From NCBI GenBank assembly GCA_964006375.1, contig OZ023263.1, positions 135,050,370 through 135,114,369 on the forward strand: 64,000 nucleotides of DNA, in the 5' to 3' direction. Under the pieces are notes generated by a model. It was not told the DNA's origin, ran no database searches, and saw nothing but the letters and a program-made list of their open reading frames with translations. Position 1 is the first letter of the stretch, and the number at the start of each line of letters is the position of its first letter. This document shows, in pieces, positions 20,498-30,547 of the stretch. A program made the position numbers and the translations under genes. Source of the stretch: Tillus elongatus. Lineage: Eukaryota; Arthropoda; Insecta; Coleoptera; Cleridae.

Positions 20498-21532
20498 ATG
20501 CTTAAACTTAACAGAGCTGAGAATGATGATGCTCTGCAACGTTTATATAAACCAATTGTTGAGCTGCTAAGTGAAATATCTAAAAACACATCAGCACTGC
20601 AGCAGCAGCAGCCGCAGCCACCATTGGCTGAACAAATCAAAGACGAAGTCGATATACCAGAAACGAAACCCCAAGTAGAGTTCCTGAAAGACCATGAAGT
20701 TTTTGAAGCTGAACCAAGGGAAGAGGCTGAGGAGACAAGTTCCGATGAGGATATCCCAACATTTGAAGAGCTTGAGGCAGACCTACAAACTATCACATCC
20801 AACCCAGCATATCAAGAATTTTTGGAGCAATATCCTGAACGAGTTCGATATTATGTAGACAAGTATTTTACTGAACCACCAAGGCTCGCTACCATTGATC
20901 AAACGTATGGTGCTCGCTACGCTAAAGATACCGGTAGCTGGAGTCTTGGTAACAAACACTTAGACTTTACTGATGCTGAGATTCAACTGGGCCAAAGGAG
21001 ATACCCGCAAACACAAGGTCTGCTAGAATTGTTATTTATGAAAAGACCCAGGGGGTATACTTATGACGATCTTCAACACTATAGAGATATTCTAGAAGCA
21101 ACTAGTGTTCATAAAATGAACTATGATCCTAACGCACGAACCAAAGGTTGTTCCTCTGAAAAGTATCTGACTCTAATAAAACCTGTGATAAATCCACGAG
21201 GTCGTAGATCCTCAACTCCTCAAGGTTTTGGTTACACATATGAGGAATACGATGACGACAGCAACGCCAGACATCTCAACAAAAAACAAAAGACTGAACC
21301 TAAAACTCAGAGTGATAAGAGCAGCGATAGCAACGGCATTAGCCCTAACAACATCAGCACCAACAACTATATGATACAAAATAACAAACAAATAGCATAT
21401 GTGTATGACATAAACGAGTTGGTTGACAGACTTAGACTTTTAGTGGCTTCCCAAGTTGCAGGTAATAATGCTCATAATAACGAAATTCAGTCAATCTTGG
21501 AAGAACTAAAAGAAGCTAGTGTTATCACCTAG
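20498..21532 (+). CDS. Conserved Polinton-associated protein, DUF8207-like
   Basis: 344 codons, open. The start is followed by LNRAENDDALQRLYKPIVEL and a Gln/Pro-rich stretch (residues ~38-50). An acidic linker follows, then the conserved core YPERVRYYVDKYFT, TYGARYA, GLLELLFMKRP and YRDILEATSVHKMNYDP (residues ~115-215). A low-complexity Asn/Ser region comes next, then a C-terminal helix (NNAHNNEIQSILEELKEA). The 'TYG.RY ... G..eL.. kkP ... Y..il..T....NdP' core is what I remember as the DUF8207 family of arthropod mobile elements. Its function is unknown to me. It sits just downstream of the ATPase in both gene sets, so a morphogenesis or DNA-binding role is plausible. The homologue (start 31,619) has a longer N-terminus; here matching codons upstream of 20,498 are closed by a stop near 20,447, so the present start may be a truncated one. 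Confidence 0.7.
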   Translation: MLKLNRAENDDALQRLYKPIVELLSEISKNTSALQQQQPQPPLAEQIKDEVDIPETKPQVEFLKDHEVFEAEPREEAEETSSDEDIPTFEELEADLQTITSNPAYQEFLEQYPERVRYYVDKYFTEPPRLATIDQTYGARYAKDTGSWSLGNKHLDFTDAEIQLGQRRYPQTQGLLELLFMKRPRGYTYDDLQHYRDILEATSVHKMNYDPNARTKGCSSEKYLTLIKPVINPRGRRSSTPQGFGYTYEEYDDDSNARHLNKKQKTEPKTQSDKSSDSNGISPNNISTNNYMIQNNKQIAYVYDINELVDRLRLLVASQVAGNNAHNNEIQSILEELKEASVIT

Positions 21533-21545
21533 TAAACCCACAGCC

Positions 21546-21680
21546 ATGAAGAGGCACCAACGACAACAACACCAACGTAACACTGAACCATCTAATGTTA
21601 AAAAATTCTATAAATGTATTCCAACAAACGGGCAAGAGTTTACATACTTGTACTTAGAATCAAATAAAAGTCTTTGTTAA
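21546..21680 (+). CDS. Possible 44-codon basic protein
   Basis: A short open frame begins MKRHQRQQHQRNTEPSNVKK and ends ESNKSLC, 13 bp after the DUF8207-like stop. It is basic and Gln-rich at the N-terminus. I know no homologue and do not see an obvious copy in the second gene set. An AATAAA at ~21,663 overlaps its last codons and could be the polyadenylation signal of the plus-strand transcription unit. Confidence 0.3.
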   Translation: MKRHQRQQHQRNTEPSNVKKFYKCIPTNGQEFTYLYLESNKSLC

Positions 21681-21709
21681 AATTAATGTGTTTTTATTTT
21701 GTAATACAA

Positions 21710-22795
21710 TTAAAAAGTATGTCTTAAAGCAATAATATCCTGAACAAACTTATCTTGTGGTACATCTGCTATCTGTATGTTGTTTCTATGTGCTGTAAGG
21801 TATTTCACTTCAGTCTTTGTTCTGTTAAAGAAATTTACTGAATTTGGATCATACAGCTTGTTTAGGATCACTTGGGCATTGGGGTGTTTATTTTTAAAGT
21901 TCCTCACAGCTCTTGGGAAACTTTTCTTTTGTGTTCTTACGGCATGATATGGATAGGGGGCGCCTTTCTCGTTTCTTGCAAGTAAACCAAACACACTTAT
22001 TTTTCCCGGGTTACTTGGTTTTGGGGATATATCTTCAAGATGTTCTGTGACTTTAGCATTTGTTTCTCGCATACGCTGCACCTCATCATTTATCTCCATT
22101 AATTTCACTTCAATCTCCTCTAGGTTGTCCCTGTATTTCTGATCAAATTCGTTTAGGAAAAAATCAAAAATATTTTGGTTGCATTTGTCATATAACTGAT
22201 TGGATATCCAGCAAGCCAAATTTACTATCAAATCTTTGCACACATATGTACCAGATATCAAGTTGTTTTCAGCCTGTCTCCCACCAAAGTCCACCACATA
22301 TGTAGCTGTTGTAGGTGTTAATTTAAATGTTGCAGACGCTTCTAGGGTATCGGTATTCCGGCCCCCTGGAAGCGACTCTAAGTGGGCTCCTTCGGTTGAA
22401 ATATTTAGGGTATCGGTATTCCAATACCCTAAATCTTCCTTTAGCTGACTGATGGCGGTTGTTGGTGTTAATTTAAATGTTGCATCCGTTTTTAGGGGGG
22501 CAGTATTCCGGCTCCCTGGAGATAACTCTAAGTGGGCTCCCTCGGTTGAAACATTTGGCATATCGGTATGCCGATAGCCCAAATGTTCCTTCAGCTGACT
22601 GTTGTAATAGGCAATCAACTCTTTAGTTTTCTTATTTTCCAACCAATGTCTGAATCTTTTCTCACCACTCTTACACAATTTTGTGGCATTGAAATATCCA
22701 GTGTTTTTATCGATAATAACTTGAAAATCGCCAAATAGACCATACCAGAAGTTATCTTTAATTTGCTGGTAACACACATCACTTAATGTAGCCAT
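21710..22795 (-). CDS. KilA-N domain protein with internal repeat
   Basis: 361 residues, open. The N-terminal 60-70 residues (DNFWYGLFGDFQVIIDKNTG, YFNATKLCKSGEKRFRHWLE) are a clear KilA-N domain, a DNA-binding fold common in large DNA viruses and phages. Residues ~68-165 contain two copies of a ~47-residue repeat (LKEHLGYRHTDMPNVSTEGA and LKEDLGYWNTDTLNISTEGA, each ending FKLTPTTA). A coiled-coil segment follows (LEEIEVKLMEINDEVQRMRE). The C-terminal domain (VFGLLARNE through LNKLYDPNSVNFFNRTK) resembles the DUF3627-type tail of iridovirus/ascovirus KilA-N proteins. It is transcribed towards the DUF8207-like gene from the right end. It may regulate the element or recognise its ends; that is inference. 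The second gene set has no visible KilA-N gene. Confidence 0.82.
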   Translation of the reverse strand: MATLSDVCYQQIKDNFWYGLFGDFQVIIDKNTGYFNATKLCKSGEKRFRHWLENKKTKELIAYYNSQLKEHLGYRHTDMPNVSTEGAHLELSPGSRNTAPLKTDATFKLTPTTAISQLKEDLGYWNTDTLNISTEGAHLESLPGGRNTDTLEASATFKLTPTTATYVVDFGGRQAENNLISGTYVCKDLIVNLACWISNQLYDKCNQNIFDFFLNEFDQKYRDNLEEIEVKLMEINDEVQRMRETNAKVTEHLEDISPKPSNPGKISVFGLLARNEKGAPYPYHAVRTQKKSFPRAVRNFKNKHPNAQVILNKLYDPNSVNFFNRTKTEVKYLTAHRNNIQIADVPQDKFVQDIIALRHTF

Positions 22796-23197
22796 TTTGA
22801 AACAGATTTGGGTAGAGCAAACTGAAGCACGTCTTTTCTCAACGACAACTCAATTATAAATGAGCTTAAAGCGAACTCTAACAGAGAAACTAGGTCATAG
22901 ACAGGAAATGACAACTGATAACAACTGTATTCCAAGTCTGCCATGGGTATATCTCTGAAAACTAGGTCACCTACCGGAAATGACAACTGATAACAACTGT
23001 GTATTCTAACTCTGCCACGGCTCTGACTCTGAAAACTAGGTCACCTACCCCGAAATGACAACAGATAGCAAGTGTACAGACAAGTTCTAACACGTTAGCT
23101 GTCTGTATTTAGCTGTCATATCTGTCAAACATGTTATTCAAATCACATTTGTCTGTTTGTTTCGTGTGTGAAAATCAAATTTCCCGCTAAACTGAGT
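22796..23197. promoter_or_regulatory. Upstream region of KilA-N gene with ~110-bp direct repeats
   Basis: Repeats of GAAAACTAGGTCACCTACC, GGAAATGACAACTGATAACA and AACTCTGCCACGG occur two to three times (22,885-23,070). They lie between the KilA-N start and the right inverted repeat. No other gene is seen. The position suggests a promoter/operator of the KilA-N gene. Confidence 0.5.
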
Positions 23198-23756
23198 GCT
23201 TATATGTCATACAACGCACACATAACCTCAACAACCAACCAGATAGCAGGCATTCGACAAACACATGGAGACCGAACCCGGGTTGTAGCCATCTTGGAAC
23301 ATTTGACATCAGCAGACAGGTCAGATGTGACAGCCCTCAGACAGATGACAACAAACACATGGAGACCTAACCTGATTGTGGCCATCTTGGAACATTTGAC
23401 GTCATCAGACAGGTCAGATGTGACATATGACAGTTGATAACAAACACATGGAGATCTAACCCGGGCTGTGGCTATCTATGGAACATCATGACAGGTCACA
23501 ACTGTCAGGATCGGACATCTTGGAACATTTGACGTCATCAGACAGGTCAAATGCGATATGTGACAGATGACACATGACATTGACAACTGTGACAGGTCAG
23601 CTGACATTGACAGCTGTCAGCTGTGACAGGTCAGCTGACATTGACAGCTGTGACAGGTCAGCTGTCAACTGTCAACCTCACACGCATGCGCGTGACGTCA
23701 TCGCGCACGCGCAGAAAAAAGTGGAGGGGGTGAGCCCAGGTGCCCCACTATCTACT
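23198..23756 (-). repeat. Right terminal inverted repeat of the 9.2-kb element
   Basis: Its reverse complement starts AGTAGATAGTGGGGCACCTG and follows the left repeat block for block (GCGCGATGACGTCACGCGCA, AGCTGACCTGTCACAGCTG, GATGACGTCAAATGTTCC) as far as TTGTATGACATATAAGCA. It differs by scattered substitutions and fewer AGCTGACCTGTCA units. CAATCA follows at 23,757. Confidence 0.88.
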
Positions 23757-26370
23757 CAATCATGTTAAAGTAAATTTACCCACCACCGATTTAGGCAAGG
23801 ATAAATATGGTAGATACGTACCCGAGAATTTACTTAGATTTGTCGATTTTGAAAAGAAAATGCGTGTCCCTTTCGTTGTGTATGTAGCTTTTGATCTTTT
23901 GTGTCCTTTGGAAACTGAACAGCCTCAAAATTGTTGCGAGTTATTCACACAAAAGACTCATAAACATTCCGTATTCGTTCGCGTACTACATGAAATGCTC
24001 TTTCGATGACTCGCTGTCAAAATTTGAAACATATGGTGGTCAGGACGCCGCTCGAGTTTTTGTTGAACGTTTAGAAAACGATACTAGAGAGATGTATCAA
24101 AACCAATTGGTAAAGGTTGGGCTATGACACCTTTAACCGATGAACAAGAGCGCGAATTTCAAAATTCAAAATCATGTCACATATGTGAAAGATCTGACGT
24201 CGATGAGGAAAAAGTTCGTGACCACGACCATTTGCTGGAATTTAATAATTATTGCGGCCCGCTCACTCCATCTGTAATCTAAATTATAAAGTTCCAAAAT
24301 TCATTCCGGTATTTTTCCACAATCTCTCAGGGTACGATGCTTATCCCTTCATCAAATAGTTGGCAGAGTACGAACCAAAATTAGATGTAATCGGTCAAAA
24401 TAAAGAGCGATACATTACTTTTAGCAAACGTCTTAGGTGATCAAGAGGAAGTCTGAAGGCAACAAAACAAAACAGACATACATAAAATTTAGATTTTTAA
24501 ATTCATTCAGGTTTGTGGCTAAAAGTTTGGAGAAATTAGGAAAAAAAAAATACAAGACAGTCAGTGTAGGGAGGTTAAAAAATATTTCGCAGACACAAAC
24601 AAATTTAACCTAATTAGACAGAAGGGCGTATTTCCATATTCGTATGTTGATTCATTTGAAAAGCTGGAAGAAACTAAGCTTCCATCTGAAGAAGGGTTCT
24701 ACGATTCCTTGAGAGGTGAACACATCCTGCATGCTGATTACAAGCGTGCATGTAAAGTGTGGCAGATGTTTAAATGTAAAACTTTGGGTGACTATTCAGG
24801 TTTGTATTTAAAATCTGATGTGTTACTTTTGGCGGATGTGTTTGAAAATTTTAGGAATGTTTGTTTTGAGGTGTATAATCTCGATTCTTGTCAGCACGTT
24901 ACAGCTCCATCTCTTGCTTGGAATGCTGCCCTAAAAACTACTGGGCTGGAACTTGAACTGCTAATAGATATCGAGATGCATCACTTTTTCAAAAAAGGTA
25001 TACAATAGGGTGTCAGTATAGTGTTAGACGGGGAGTAACAACGAACACACCCCACACTATGACAAAACAAAGCCGAAATCGTGGCTTATCTATGCTGACG
25101 TCACTAGTTTGTACGGCATACGCATGCGCCAGACCATGCCAATCTGGGAATTCCGTTGGCTCTCGGAACAAGACATTCAGAATTTAACAATTCAAAATTT
25201 GGGGGAAGACGATGATTTTGGTTATGTTTTAGAAGTTGATTTAGAGTATCCAGAGAGCCTACATGACTTACATAACGAATTACCCTTTTGTCCAGAGCTT
25301 TCGTCCTCCCAAAAGCGAAATTGCCGAAACTTATTCCAAATTTAAACAACAAAACGAAATACATCATTCATTATAGAAACCTGAAACAATGTGTGGCAAA
25401 CGGGTTAGTTTTGAAGAAGATGCATCGCGCAGTGACTTTTAAGCAGTCTCCATAGTTAAAAATGTACATCGACAAAAACACAAAATTACGTAACCTATCG
25501 AACAACAAATTTGAGCGCGATTTCTTTAAATTGATGAACAACGCGGTATTCGGTAAAACCATGAAGAATTTGGAAAAGAGGGTAGACGTAAAACTTGCGA
25601 CGAACTGGGACAACATCGAGCGCAAACCGGGTGCGTCGACGTACATCAACAAACAACATTTTAAAAATAATTCAATTTTTACGGACGACTTTGTCGCCAT
25701 ACAGATGAACAGAACTTAGGTGACATACGACAGGCCCATATATGTCGGTTTGTCGATATTAGATGTATCAAAAACCGTCATATATCAGTTTTGTACGGCC
25801 ACCTAAATATTAAATATGGCGACAAAGTGACTACTGTACACTGACACTGACTCTTTCATTTTTTTTAGTAGACAGACAATTTTTACGACGACATGAAACA
25901 AGACATTGACAGATACGATACATTCAACTACGCTACTGACAACCCCCACGGAATGCCTGTGAATTAAAGTGTTGTAGGGCGAATGACAGATGAGTATAAG
26001 GGTAAAACTTTGTATGAAATGGTGGGAACGGGTGCTAAGTCATATATGATTGATGGAGCGGATGTGTTAACGAAAAAGGAGAAAGGTGTGCAAACGTGCG
26101 TGACTGAAAGAGCTTTGAGAGTGGATGATTATAGGAATGTTGTGGATAGTATGAGTGGAACAAAAATGGATGATGATGGATACGTGTTGGTAAATGATGG
26201 TCGAGTGTTTAAGCGTATGAATGTTTTTCGTACCAGTATGCATGATGTGTATACTCAGATGGTGAATAAGGTAGCGTTGTCACATTTCGATGATAAACGC
26301 TACCTTATAGCCGACTAATATAGAACTCTTGCTTGGGGCCACAAAAACATCGCCGTGAAAAAGTAACTCG
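23757..26370 (+). pseudogene. Polinton-type DNA polymerase B, exonuclease and polymerase domains (decayed)
   Basis: This is the continuation of the gene interrupted at 14,588. In order: an exonuclease I-like region (RVPFVVYVAFDLL, with the acidic Exo I residues altered), a Cys/His segment (CHICERSDVDEE) and Exo II (FHNLSGYDAYPFIK). Exo III follows (LGDYSGLYLKSDVLLLADVF). Then come polymerase motif A (ADVTSLYGIRM, ~25,100), motif B (FKLMNNAVFGKTMKN, ~25,530), motif C (LLYTDTDSFI, ~25,835) and the C-terminal GKTLYEMVGTGAKSYMIDG and SHFDDKRYLIAD. Together these identify a protein-primed family B polymerase of Polinton type. More than eight frameshifts or stops (for example near 23,985, 24,125, 25,008, 25,345, 25,718 and 25,970) make it non-functional. 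A LINE lies immediately downstream. Confidence 0.88.
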
Positions 26371-26485
26371 CCAACTGCTTTTTCACGAGCCGAAATGTTT
26401 ATCCATCCTGTAAACTGGAAATATCGTTCTGTTTTTTTATTTTTGTTATTTCAACAACACATCACGATGGCTAACAGCCTTAATA

Positions 26486-28510
26486 CTATCGTACCGTGGG
26501 TGTCGACAAGGAGGAAAGAGGCAACCTGTTAATTCGGGACTTGAAGGTTTTTAGGTTCGGAGGAGAAGGAAAAACATGTGCCGGCAAGGAATTCCACAAC
26601 TTGGAAGTCCTCGGGACAAAAGAGCGGGCATAACAAGATGTTCTATGTCTGGTGACCTGGACAGTAAAAGAGTGCATTCGCTCTGTTCCCCTAGTAGATC
26701 TGTTGGGGGCAGCAGGTGGAGGAACTATGCAAGAAAGCTCCTCTGAGCAGTGCCCGTGCAGATATCTATAAAAGAGAGAGAGAGGTCACCAACCGCACGT
26801 CGGTGGGCAAGAGATGGCAGCCTTTGGGTGAGGGTAGGGTCACCGATGAGGCGTATAGCTCTCTTCGGAATTGAGTCCAGGATAGCGAGTGTAGAAGCGG
26901 CAGCGGCAGCGACAGCGGCAGCGGTACCCCAGATGTGGGACGTATATAAGGTATAGATATTAGCTGGTGAGAAGTATTTGCGATCCTGGAAGAGGAAACC
27001 TAGTTTCTTAGCAGCCGCTTCTGCAGTTGATGTAACATGTCGGTGCCAATTGAGATTTCGATCCACAGAAATGGCAACAAGTGAAGAGGACTCATTACTT
27101 TGAATAACTTGGTTGTTCATTGTGACGGGTCTAGTGCTGGTGTATCTCTTATGAGATAGAAAGCAAGACTGAGATTTCGTGGGATTGAATTGTACAATAT
27201 TTCTACTTCCCCAGTCTAATATTTTTTGGAGATCCACGGAGACAGAACCCTCCATGAGTCTGCTATCCTCATATAATTGGGCTAAAGAGACATGTTTAGA
27301 ATATTGTATATTTGAGTGGCGGTTGCTGTCGTCCGCGTAACTGTGAACTGGGTTGGATGTGCTAAAGAGGAGGTCATTGATATGGAGAAGAAACAAAGTA
27401 GGGGCTAAAGCTGAACCTTGAGGAACTCCTGCATTAATTGGATACAGTTTAGAGGAGTGGCCATCCACGACAACAGAAATGCTCCGGTTAGAGAGGAAAT
27501 TTGCTGTCCAGGTACAGAGTTTTGGTGGAAGGCCGGAGGTTTATTAAGCAGTGCTGCGTGCCAGACCTAGTCAATGCTTTGGATATACACGGTGAATCCC
27601 ATAGACTTGTTTCAAGAATGAGTGACAAAGGAAAGGAGGTCGGCAGTTGATCTGCGCTGACGGAATCCATACTGCCTGTCGTGGATTAGACTGTGCTTTT
27701 CAATAAATTTTAGTAATTCGGTGTTTATATACTTTTCCATCACTTTAGAGACGACTGAAATGAGAGAAATAGGCCTATAGTTGCTAGGAAGCGCTTTTGA
27801 TCCTTTGTTGGAGACGGGTTGTACTCGAGCAGTTTTCCAGTTACTAGGGAATATGCCTCTACTGTACGATGTCTAAAACAGACGAGTCAAGACAGGAGCA
27901 AGTTCTGGTGCGCATTTTTTGAGAACAATTGCTGGAATCTCGTAAAGACCAGAAGCTTTCCTGGTATTAAGAGAATAGAGGATATTTCGTACCTTTTTAG
28001 TTTTGAAAATGATATCCGTCATTTTGTGCGCGACATTGGGGACTGTTGGTGGTTAAACATTTGGAGGTGGGTTGAGAGTAGAATTGCCGGCGAACAACGA
28101 GGCAAAAAGTTCAGTTTTGTCCACGGCGGTAGAAACAATTTTATCCCCTGAAACAATAGGTAGGAACGTGCTCTTGCAGAAATTATTTCCAATAAATTTA
28201 GCAAGAGTCCAGAAGGGTTTGCTGCTATTGGAGCTTGAGAGGTCTTTGTTTTTTATGTGGTTTTTAAACGAGTTTTTTGCCTCAGAAAGAATGCGGACAT
28301 AGAGGTTTCTTGGGTCGTTAAATGCTTGACGGTTTTCTGAGCTGAAGAGGTTTTCTGTGTACGTGGAATAAATAATTCCATGCCAGCTTGGATGGTTTCG
28401 GTGACGTTTTGTGAGATATCAGAAGGGCCAGGATGAGAAAAGAAGACAGATGCCCATGGAAATGAGGAAAAGTGATCCCGCATTTCGTCCCAGTTCGCGG
28501 AGTTGTAGTG
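26486..28510 (-). mobile_element. 5'-truncated non-LTR retrotransposon (Jockey/CR1-like)
   Basis: Minus-strand reverse transcriptase pieces: SMDSVSADQLPTS-type palm entry (~27,660), then INAGVPQGSALAPTLFLLHI (RT motif 4-5, ~27,430) and VHSYADDSNRHS (catalytic DD, ~27,345). DLQKILDWGSRNIVQFNPTK and NLNWHRHVTSTAEAAAKKLG follow. The C-terminal YARSFVPRTSKLWNSLPAHVF (~26,620) is the usual end of such LINEs. No endonuclease domain remains and frameshifts separate the pieces, so it is a dead 5'-truncated copy. It lies between the polymerase and integrase genes of the outer Polinton. GCAGCGGCAGCGAC-type codon repeats near 26,900 give an alanine run inside the RT C-terminus. Confidence 0.8.
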
Positions 28511-28735
28511 AAACCGGAAACGTCCGTTGGGACTTCACCGGCCCTTTGATGTAAGAGGTGGTACCTCCTCGGGCGTGAAAAATTCCTTTACTATCACGTA
28601 AAGGAAAAGTCCACTACCACCTGCTTGTCTCCGATTAGTCTCCTCGTACGACAGGCACGAGTTACCTTGGGCCTATTCTTTTAGTTAGTCCCCGGACCCA
28701 CAGCGGACTAATTATTATTACATATATATTACATT
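28511..28735. repeat. GC-richer repeat fragment
   Basis: The segment with GTACCTCCTCGGGCGTG, CTCCTCGTACGACAGGCACG, GTTACCTTGGGCCTATTCTT and CCCCGGACCCACAGCGG is more GC-rich than its surroundings and ends in ATTATTATTAC. It looks like a repeat end (perhaps 5' or 3' sequence of a retroelement), but I cannot name the family. Confidence 0.35.
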
Positions 28736-29165
28736 GACTGATTTAAATAAACAGGGAACCTAATACCTGGACAATTCGTTCTCATAAGGACGCTCATTTC
28801 ACATGCAGCTCATTTGGGTTAAATATTTATTTTTATATACATATTTATTCTTACTCTTTATGCATATATTTATTCACATATTTATTTATATATTTATTCA
28901 ATAGTTAAAATTGTTCATTACTTATTGTTTCTAATGCTTAGGTTCGAATGTCTGTTTATTTTCTCTTAGATTACCTCTGTTAATGCTGATTGAGTTTGGA
29001 TAAAAATTACATTTGCTGATTTTAACACACACGGTTTATATTTAAGTAATGTTTCAGAAATTTTGTTATTAAAGATGATTTTCTAGTTTTATTGTTGATT
29101 GAGTTGTTTAAATTAAAAAATATATATTTAACATTGTTTCTTTTATTTTAATATACATTAGCATA
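28736..29165. other. AT-rich spacer
   Basis: TTTATTCATATATT-type repeats and poly-A/T runs; no gene visible. It precedes the 3' end of the integrase gene. Confidence 0.6.
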
Positions 29166-29172
29166 ATACAAA

Positions 29173-30085
29173 TTATTTAATGTCTTTAGTGTTAACCCCA
29201 GAATTATGGGTTTTATCAAAACCAAGCCATTTCACGTATGACTTGGTACCTTTTTTTCTTAACACTTTTTCAATTAAATACATGTCAGAAGATAGAGTCT
29301 TTTGTAGTTCTTCTTCATAAAATCCTCCACTGATAGGCTTGCCTTGCATGTCTTCAATTAAATAGGTGGTTGGATTGGTGTAGTGAATTTTAGTGATTTT
29401 GAACAATTCTGTTGACCAATGTGGTGTATAGCCTTTTTCAACTAATGTTTTGGCTTTGCTTAGACATACATCACCCACTTTAAATTTATTTTTGTTAAAC
29501 ACTTTGATATTTGAGTAGGCTTGTTTGAGAATAGCTTCTTCATTTTTCTTATTAACATCTTTAGGCTTTATACCAGTTGTTTGATGAATTGTAGTGTTAT
29601 AGTTAGCAGTGACACCAGGTAATGTATTTAACCACTTGTAGGAACCAAACAAGTTAAAATTTTTAAGGTACGTATGACTCTTTCTACTATTGTAGCCTTC
29701 TTCACACTCTAAGGGCTATAATAGTTAATGTTGTACTTTTTCATTAAGGCATTACATTTGGAGGTGGAAAACTTCTTACCAAGATCAGACTGAATGTTAG
29801 AGGGTTCTGTACTATTAGCTAAAATATCAGCCATAGCTTTAGTCACCTCGTCAGCATTTTTTGATTTAAGTGGACGAGTCCACACATACTTTCAAAAACA
29901 ATTGATAGCCACTAAAATGTATTTACAACCAGTGTTTTCGCGATGATAGTCTGTAAACTCAGCCAAATCACTTTGCCACAATTCATTTAAACGTTTAATT
30001 ATGGTACGTCTACGTTTAAAATTGATTTTTGCTGGTTTATACAGCTCATTTAAATTTGTTTCTTAGCATCAGATGGCTCACTCAT
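29173..30085 (-). pseudogene. Polinton integrase with chromodomain (broken)
   Basis: A retroviral-type DDE integrase of the outer Polinton. From 30,085 down: ELYKPAKINFKRRR, then the first catalytic Asp in LWQSDLAEFTDYHREN, the second in IQSDLGKKFSTS, and the Glu in KKATIVERVIRTLK. After a frameshift near 29,655 the C-terminal part reads FGSYKWLNTLPGVTANYN, HQTTGIKP and an SH3-like FKVGDVCLSKAKTL. A chromodomain follows (YLIEKVLRKKGTKSYVKWLG). In-frame stops near 29,890 and 29,710 and two frameshifts inactivate it. The family would insert Polinton DNA and create 6-bp target duplications, the size seen around the 9.2-kb element. Confidence 0.85.
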
Positions 30086-30533
30086 GGTGATGTTGGATTT
30101 AACAGTATCCACTTGTTATGTAGATATTTTAGTTTGTTGTCTATTTCACCCAACTTCTTTCTCAACTTGTTATTCTTTGACACATCAATGTCTTTTAAAA
30201 CTTGAGCAGTTATGTTCTTGGTTAAAATTTTCAATTTATTTTCAAATTCGTTTTTTAAATTTTCCAACTCTGGCTTGTGTACAGCCTCAAGTAGTATAGC
30301 AATTATTCTTTGTGTCACTTTATCTGTTATTCTGATAATCATCTATCCATGCATCAACATTTTTTATTTACACCATCTGTTGAATCGACTGGATCACCAA
30401 CGTTACACAATTTGTGGATTTGCACATCAAAATCACCACTTGTAGTTCTTGTGAAAATCTCTATTTCAACCACTATACTATGTATAAACTTGCTGGATTT
30501 TGCAGCAGTACGACCAAACTTGTCGATAGACAT
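30082..30533 (-). pseudogene. Fibre-like coiled-coil protein next to integrase
   Basis: It starts MSIDKFGRTAAKSS and includes FDVQIHKLCNVGDPVDSTDG and VNKK. The 'k.L.NV.DPv...DaVnK' pattern is typical of tail-fibre-type proteins in which it precedes a trimeric coiled coil. After a frameshift near 30,345 a helical Lys/Glu/Leu-rich segment follows (ELENLKNEFENKLKILTKNI, KLRKKLGEIDNKLKYLHNKW). It overlaps the start of the integrase. A structural role at the virion surface is inferred. No counterpart exists in the 9.2-kb element. Confidence 0.55.
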
Positions 30534-30547
30534 GATGAAACTGAAGG

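Larger units (their letters stand above)
14588..23756. mobile_element. Complete 9.2-kb Polinton-like element with capsid genes but no polymerase or integrase
   Basis: Both ends read AGTAGATAGTGGG inwards and continue as inverted repeats of about 560-620 bp. A 6-bp direct repeat CAATCA flanks them (14,582-14,587 and 23,757-23,762). AG termini and a 6-bp duplication are Polinton/Maverick hallmarks. Inside, on the minus strand, are major capsid, penton-like, cysteine protease and minor capsid genes. On the plus strand are packaging ATPase, a DUF8207-like protein and a 44-codon ORF. A KilA-N protein follows on the minus strand. I searched all frames by eye for polymerase motifs (SLYG, YTDTDS) and DDE integrase motifs and found none within these bounds. 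The element sits inside a polymerase B gene. It is probably non-autonomous, mobilised by an integrase in trans; that is inference. Confidence 0.9.

Noticed and set aside
14588..23756. CRISPR-like regular repeats in the GTCA-rich TIR arrays
   Set aside because: Units are adjacent, variable and lack unique spacers; the host is eukaryotic.
26486..28510. Host gene rich in alanine (AAAVAAAAAS) on the minus strand
   Set aside because: The alanine run lies inside the reverse transcriptase C-terminus of a LINE, flanked by standard RT motifs.
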